DNA of 10,340 nt, from NCBI GenBank assembly GCA_937915885.1, contig CALGGP010000401.1, forward strand, positions 1-10,340, read 5' to 3'. A model generated the notes under the pieces. That model did not search any database. It was not told the origin of the DNA and worked only from the letters and a program-made list of their open reading frames with translations. The translations under genes were made by a program, and so were the position numbers. The stretch comes from an uncultured Selenomonadales bacterium. GTDB lineage: Bacteria; Bacillota; Negativicutes; Selenomonadales; Selenomonadaceae. The stretch's first letter is position 1; every line of letters starts with the position of its first letter. This document shows, in pieces, positions 7,519-10,340 of the stretch.

Positions 7519-8823
7519 TTGGACGACATAGGATTGCCGCTCGCGCCGATTGTTTTGTGCGCGCTGATGAGCGGCTGGTTTTCGTTAATGGAAACATCGA
7601 TATCGGAGAGCCATCGAACGCGGCTCGAGAAGGAAGCCGAAGAGGGCGACGGCGATGCACAATCCGCATTGAAAATTCTCGACGCGCCCGATAAATTGAT
7701 AGCCGCCGCCCACGTCGGGCTCACCGTCTCAAGTATGCTCGCCGGCTTTTTAACGTTTCTCTTCTCGTCGGTCGTTTATAGTATGTTGGGCGATATACAA
7801 TTTCAGTGGGTAGTCGCGCTGATTATATCATTCGGCATCATCGCAATCGTGCTCCTCGCCGTAGGCGTGTTCATCCCGAAAGCCGCCGCTCGACGCACGC
7901 CCGAAAAATTTTTGTTCGATCACTATAAAGGCTTCCGACGGACGGCAATTTTGATGACGCCGTTGACATTCCCGCTCGAAAAAATTACCGCGCTTGCGAT
8001 GATGCTCACCGGCTCGACCGTCGACGCGCAAGATGACGCCGTCACCGAGGATGAAGTCAAAGATTTGATCGAGCAGGGCACCACCGACGGCACTTTCGAG
8101 ACGGAGGAAAAAAATATGGTCGGGCGCGTGTTCGAGCTCGGCGACGAAACTGCTTACTCTCTGATGACGCCGCGCACTCAAATGGTGTGGCTCGACCTCA
8201 ATGATTCTCTCGAGCATAATTTGAAAACCGTCCGCGATCACCCAGATACGATTATCCCCGTCGGCGAAGGTTCTCTCGATGAGTGTCGCGGGCTGCTCTA
8301 TGCGAAAGATTTGCTCGACGCCGCGCTTGCCGAGGACGGAGTAAATAAAATAGCCCGTCAAGCGATCAAGCTCGACGAGCTGTTGCACGCGCCGATGTAC
8401 GTCCCGAGTTCGATGGACACCTTCCGCTTGCTCGAGAAATTTCGCAACACTCGAGTGCATGAGGCGATGGTGCTTGACGAGTTCGGAGGCGTGGTCGGTT
8501 TCATCACGCTCGACGACATTTTGAATGAAGTGATCGGCACGTCGGAGGACGGCGAGACCGAGTCCGCGCAATTCACGTCCGTCAATAAAAATTCCTGGTT
8601 CGTCGACGGGCTCTATGATGTTGACGACTTCAAAAAGTATTTCAAAATCGATCAGTTGCCCGAGGAAGAACGGGATCATTTTCAAACGATGGGCGGCTTC
8701 GTCACGTCATACTTCGGATATATTCCCAAGGTCGGCGAGTCGTTTGTGTGGAATGAATTGAAATTCGAGGTGGCGCGAATGGATCGGGCGCGCGTCGATA
8801 AAATTCTCGTCACTCGAGCATGA
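7519..8823 (+). CDS. CNNM/CBS/CorC-HlyC family membrane protein
   Basis: This is a cytoplasmic-membrane protein of the family named hemolysin C/CorC, now linked to magnesium or cobalt efflux (the CNNM group); the transported ion cannot be told from sequence alone. The 434-residue protein has an N-terminal CNNM (DUF21) domain with hydrophobic segments near 6-25, 60-90 and 97-120. Two CBS domains follow at about 215-340, marked by LMTPRTQMVWLD (215-226) and LDEFGGVVGFITLDDILNEV (319-338). The C-terminal CorC_HlyC domain covers about 350-430 and includes FQTMGGFV. The start is TTG after AAGGAG with a 10-base gap, and the hydrophobic N-terminus supports it. It has its own likely promoter at 7458-7486. 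Its 3' end overlaps the convergent DUF805 gene by 14 bases. Confidence 0.93.
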   Translation: MDDIGLPLAPIVLCALMSGWFSLMETSISESHRTRLEKEAEEGDGDAQSALKILDAPDKLIAAAHVGLTVSSMLAGFLTFLFSSVVYSMLGDIQFQWVVALIISFGIIAIVLLAVGVFIPKAAARRTPEKFLFDHYKGFRRTAILMTPLTFPLEKITALAMMLTGSTVDAQDDAVTEDEVKDLIEQGTTDGTFETEEKNMVGRVFELGDETAYSLMTPRTQMVWLDLNDSLEHNLKTVRDHPDTIIPVGEGSLDECRGLLYAKDLLDAALAEDGVNKIARQAIKLDELLHAPMYVPSSMDTFRLLEKFRNTRVHEAMVLDEFGGVVGFITLDDILNEVIGTSEDGETESAQFTSVNKNSWFVDGLYDVDDFKKYFKIDQLPEEERDHFQTMGGFVTSYFGYIPKVGESFVWNELKFEVARMDRARVDKILVTRA

Positions 8824-9184
8824 GCGGATCGGCGCCGTATTTGTTCCAACCGACCGTCCCCTTCGCGAGCAGCAGATATATCCAGAACAGCACACACACG
8901 AGCGGAACGATGGTCAGCAACACGAAGCCGCCGCTCAGGTTGAGATCGTGGCAGCGTCGGACGGAGACCATCATATTGCCGAACATCATCGGGAGCATCG
9001 TCATGAAGTGCATGATCAGGAGTAAAAAGCTGTCGGTACTGCCGATGATTTTTGACGTGAGCCAGACGAGAACGACATCGAGCACGCCGAAAATCAAACT
9101 TACGAGCAGAGTATACTTGAAATATTTCAGGCGGTTGAGCCGCCCCTCGGTCACAAAAATATTTTCCTTCATCCAATCGATCAA
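8810..9184 (-). CDS. DUF805 family small membrane protein
   Basis: The 124-residue protein has the DUF805 (YhaH-like) pattern: an N-terminal GRLNRLKYFKYTLL, hydrophobic segments at about 24-46, 53-74 and 85-108, the family motif VRRCHDLNLSG near 74-86, and a C-terminal GTVGWNKYGADPL. The family has no established function; members are integral membrane proteins. I chose the TTG at 9184 because AAGGG (9195-9199) lies 10 bases upstream, while the ATG four codons later has no ribosome site. The gene converges with the CorC/HlyC gene and their ends overlap by 14 bases, so neither has room for a terminator between them. The repeat element at 9226 and beyond lies directly upstream. I could not find a convincing promoter. 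Confidence 0.87.
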   Translation of the reverse strand: MIDWMKENIFVTEGRLNRLKYFKYTLLVSLIFGVLDVVLVWLTSKIIGSTDSFLLLIMHFMTMLPMMFGNMMVSVRRCHDLNLSGGFVLLTIVPLVCVLFWIYLLLAKGTVGWNKYGADPLMLE

Positions 9185-9226
9185 CTAAAAACTTCCCTTC
9201 AAAAATTTTAATCCCGACGATTTAAG

Positions 9227-9265
9227 GGGCGCCGCCGACACTCCCACCCACCAATGGCGGCGCCC
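9227..9265. repeat. Conserved stem-loop of the repeat element (right copy)
   Basis: GGGCGCCGCC (9227-9236) pairs perfectly with GGCGGCGCCC (9256-9265) around a 19-base loop. Arm sequence and loop length equal those at 217-255, while the loop bases differ at several positions. Confidence 0.7.
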
Positions 9266-9274
9266 AACAGAGGA

Positions 9275-9430
9275 AGCGGTTCCCACCCGTGTCGTCGGCG
9301 CCTCGCCTTATTAAGCGATGCCCGCGCGTGCCGACGGTGCCCTGCCTTATGGAGCGGTTCCCACCTGTGTCGTCGGTGCCCTGCCTTATGGAGCGATGCC
9401 CGCGCGTGTTGTCGGCACCCCTACTCTTAA
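9275..9430. repeat. Four 39-bp tandem units in alternating A-B-A-B order
   Basis: The units are 9275-9313, 9314-9352, 9353-9391 and 9392-9430, each exactly 39 bp. Units 1 and 3 begin AGCGGTTCCCACC; units 2 and 4 begin AGCGATGCCCGCGCGTG. Thus the array is two copies of a 78-bp A-B dimer. Units 1 and 3 agree at about 33 of 39 positions by eye, and units 2 and 4 share their first 17 bases before diverging. Because 39 is divisible by three, one plus-strand frame reads as 13-residue repeats, but it runs on antisense into proC, so I do not call a gene. Confidence 0.85.
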
Positions 9431-9448
9431 GTCCTAAAAAAATTTTTC

Positions 9449-9495
9449 AAAAAGGAGCCGCACTCGGGGGCGGGAGCTCAGGCGGCGCCCTTTTT
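9449..9495 (-). terminator. Probable (bidirectional) terminator for proC
   Basis: GGAGCCGC (9454-9461) and GCGGCGCC (9482-9489) form an eight-position stem with one mismatch around a 20-base loop. On the minus strand the stem is followed by five T, so it can end proC transcription 22 bases past the stop. On the plus strand it is also followed by five T (9491-9495). Just next to the proC stop lies TCCGCGCGGA (9504-9513), which is also found at the start of the two other terminators, perhaps a decayed remnant. Confidence 0.5.
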
Positions 9496-9516
9496 ATCGT
9501 CTCTCCGCGCGGATAT

Positions 9517-10305
9517 TTATTGTGCGAGTTCTTTAGATTTATCGGCGGCGGCGACTACCGCCTCAATGAACGCGCTCCTAACCGCCGCCTCCTCGAGCAC
9601 TCTCACGCCTTCAATCGTCGTGCCCGCCGGCGAAGTCACTCGATCTCTCAACACGTCGGGGTGTCCGCCCGCGAGCACCATCTTTGCCGCGCCGAGCACC
9701 GTTTGCGCCGCCAATTCGAGTGCCACTCCGCGCGGAAGTCCCGCCGCAACTCCTCCGTCGCTTAACGCGTCGATCATCAGGAATGCAAACGCCGGTCCCG
9801 AGCCCGATAATCCCGTGACGGCGTCCATCAAATTTTCGTCGAGCACCACGCAACGCCCGATCGCCGACCAAATGTTTTTGACGATCGACAGTTGCTCGTC
9901 GTTGACGCGCGCGTTGGGCGATAATGCCGCCATGCCTTCGCCGACGGCGACTGCCACATTGGGCATCACTCGAATGATCGCGTGCTCGGGAAAAACTTTT
10001 TCGATCGAACTGCGCGGGAAGCCGGCGACCACCGACAATATTAAAGTTTTTTTGTCGAGCCGCGAAATGCCATGGAGCGCGTTGACGGCGTCCTTGGGTT
10101 TGACGGCAACGATCAAAATGTCGAGCGCGTCGAGAAATTGATCGGCGTCGACGGTTGCGTTGACGTGATACGTTTGATTGAGATGCTCGACGCGCGCCTG
10201 AACGGGGTCGGCAACGAAAATGTTTTGAGCCGCGACAATTTTATCGGCGATGCCCTTGATGACTGCTTCGGCGAGCGCGCCGCCTCCGATAAATCCGATG
10301 TTCAA
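9517..10305 (-). CDS. proC: Pyrroline-5-carboxylate reductase ProC
   Basis: This cytosolic enzyme reduces 1-pyrroline-5-carboxylate to L-proline with NAD(P)H, the last step of proline synthesis. From the TTG at 10305 the protein has 262 residues and begins MNIGFIGGGALAEAVIKG, the usual Rossmann dinucleotide-binding start. Further family marks are VAVKPKD, RVMPNVAVAVGEGMAAL, LSGSGPAFAF and the C-terminal P5CR signature VTSPAGTTIEGVRVLEE. The alternative GTG at 10314 would overlap the Shine-Dalgarno GGGAG, while the TTG lies 8 bases beyond it. A weak terminator follows at 9449-9495. Nothing links it functionally to the neighbouring genes; it looks like a single housekeeping gene, although its upstream region is outside the window. 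Confidence 0.96.
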   Translation of the reverse strand: MNIGFIGGGALAEAVIKGIADKIVAAQNIFVADPVQARVEHLNQTYHVNATVDADQFLDALDILIVAVKPKDAVNALHGISRLDKKTLILSVVAGFPRSSIEKVFPEHAIIRVMPNVAVAVGEGMAALSPNARVNDEQLSIVKNIWSAIGRCVVLDENLMDAVTGLSGSGPAFAFLMIDALSDGGVAAGLPRGVALELAAQTVLGAAKMVLAGGHPDVLRDRVTSPAGTTIEGVRVLEEAAVRSAFIEAVVAAADKSKELAQ

Positions 10306-10313
10306 TGTGATCA

Positions 10314-10318
10314 CTCCC
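10314..10318 (-). promoter_or_regulatory. Ribosome binding site deciding the proC start
   Basis: On the minus strand GGGAG (10318 to 10314) is followed after 8 bases by the TTG at 10305. The in-frame GTG at 10312-10314 shares its first G with this site and so cannot use it. This favours the shorter protein. Confidence 0.65.
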
Positions 10319-10340
10319 TAAAAATTTATCTCCCGCCCAC

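Larger units (their letters stand above)
9226..9430 (-). repeat. Dispersed GC-rich intergenic repeat element, right (inverted) copy
   Basis: Read on the minus strand, about 9226-9293 matches the left element at about 185-257. It includes GGGTGGGAACC, TTGGGCGCCGCC and GTCGGCGGCGCCCCT, and it ends in CTTAAA against CTAAA on the left. In both copies this end points toward the downstream gene (DUF805 here, htpG on the left). The remainder of this copy is a 39-bp tandem array not found in the left copy, so the element is modular. GGGCGCCGCC at 9227 and its complement at 9481-9490 could be terminal inverted repeats of a larger unit, although no target duplication is evident. Confidence 0.7.

Noticed and set aside
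7828..8685. 285-codon minus-strand open frame
   Set aside because: It is antisense to the CNNM/CBS gene and has no domain I recognise.
9275..9430. CRISPR array
   Set aside because: The units are contiguous with no unique spacers and vary between themselves, so they form a tandem repeat. No cas genes are present.
9289..9765. 158-codon plus-strand frame containing 13-residue repeats
   Set aside because: The repeats arise because 39 is divisible by three. The frame then runs antisense through the 3' part of proC and has no ribosome site.

Overview
This 10.3-kb bacterial window carries eight protein genes that I can support. It has strong Shine-Dalgarno sites, frequent TTG starts, a perfect sigma-70-type promoter, intrinsic terminators and Gram-positive-style gene content. 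A low-to-mid GC member of the Firmicutes, perhaps Negativicutes/Selenomonadales, fits the style of the proteins. That placement is an impression, not something the sequence proves.

Layout. (1) Positions 1-303 hold no gene, only a GC-rich repeat element with A-tracts and hairpins, followed by a consensus promoter at 304-332. (2) Positions 366-4523 form a plus-strand run of htpG (Hsp90 chaperone), neuB (sialic acid synthase) and neuC (hydrolysing UDP-GlcNAc 2-epimerase). The genes are so closely spaced that they are probably cotranscribed, and the run ends at an intrinsic terminator. (3) Positions 4599-7379 hold a two-gene cassette for exported proteins: a large clostripain-family (C11) cysteine peptidase, then an 89-residue secreted protein consisting almost entirely of four DnaJ-type CxxCxGxG zinc motifs. 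The cassette sits between two nearly identical copies of a roughly 30-bp terminator. (4) Positions 7519-8823 encode a CNNM/CBS/CorC-HlyC membrane protein, which overlaps tail to tail with a minus-strand DUF805 membrane protein (8810-9184). (5) Positions 9185-9516 are a second non-coding region. It holds an inverted copy of the left repeat element, a four-unit 39-bp tandem array and the terminator of proC. (6) Minus-strand proC (pyrroline-5-carboxylate reductase) fills the right end.

How the genes work together. NeuC makes ManNAc from UDP-GlcNAc, and NeuB condenses ManNAc with phosphoenolpyruvate to give N-acetylneuraminate. The CMP-activating enzyme (NeuA) and sialyltransferases are not in the window. 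The most striking observation is a run of 13 G inside the neuC reading frame. A one-base gain or loss would bring a stop codon within about nine codons, as expected of a phase-variable switch on sialic acid synthesis. Other points of interest are the secreted J-domain-less DnaJ-zinc-finger protein paired with a C11 peptidase, and the modular dispersed repeats whose 10-bp stem and 19-nt loop are kept in both copies.
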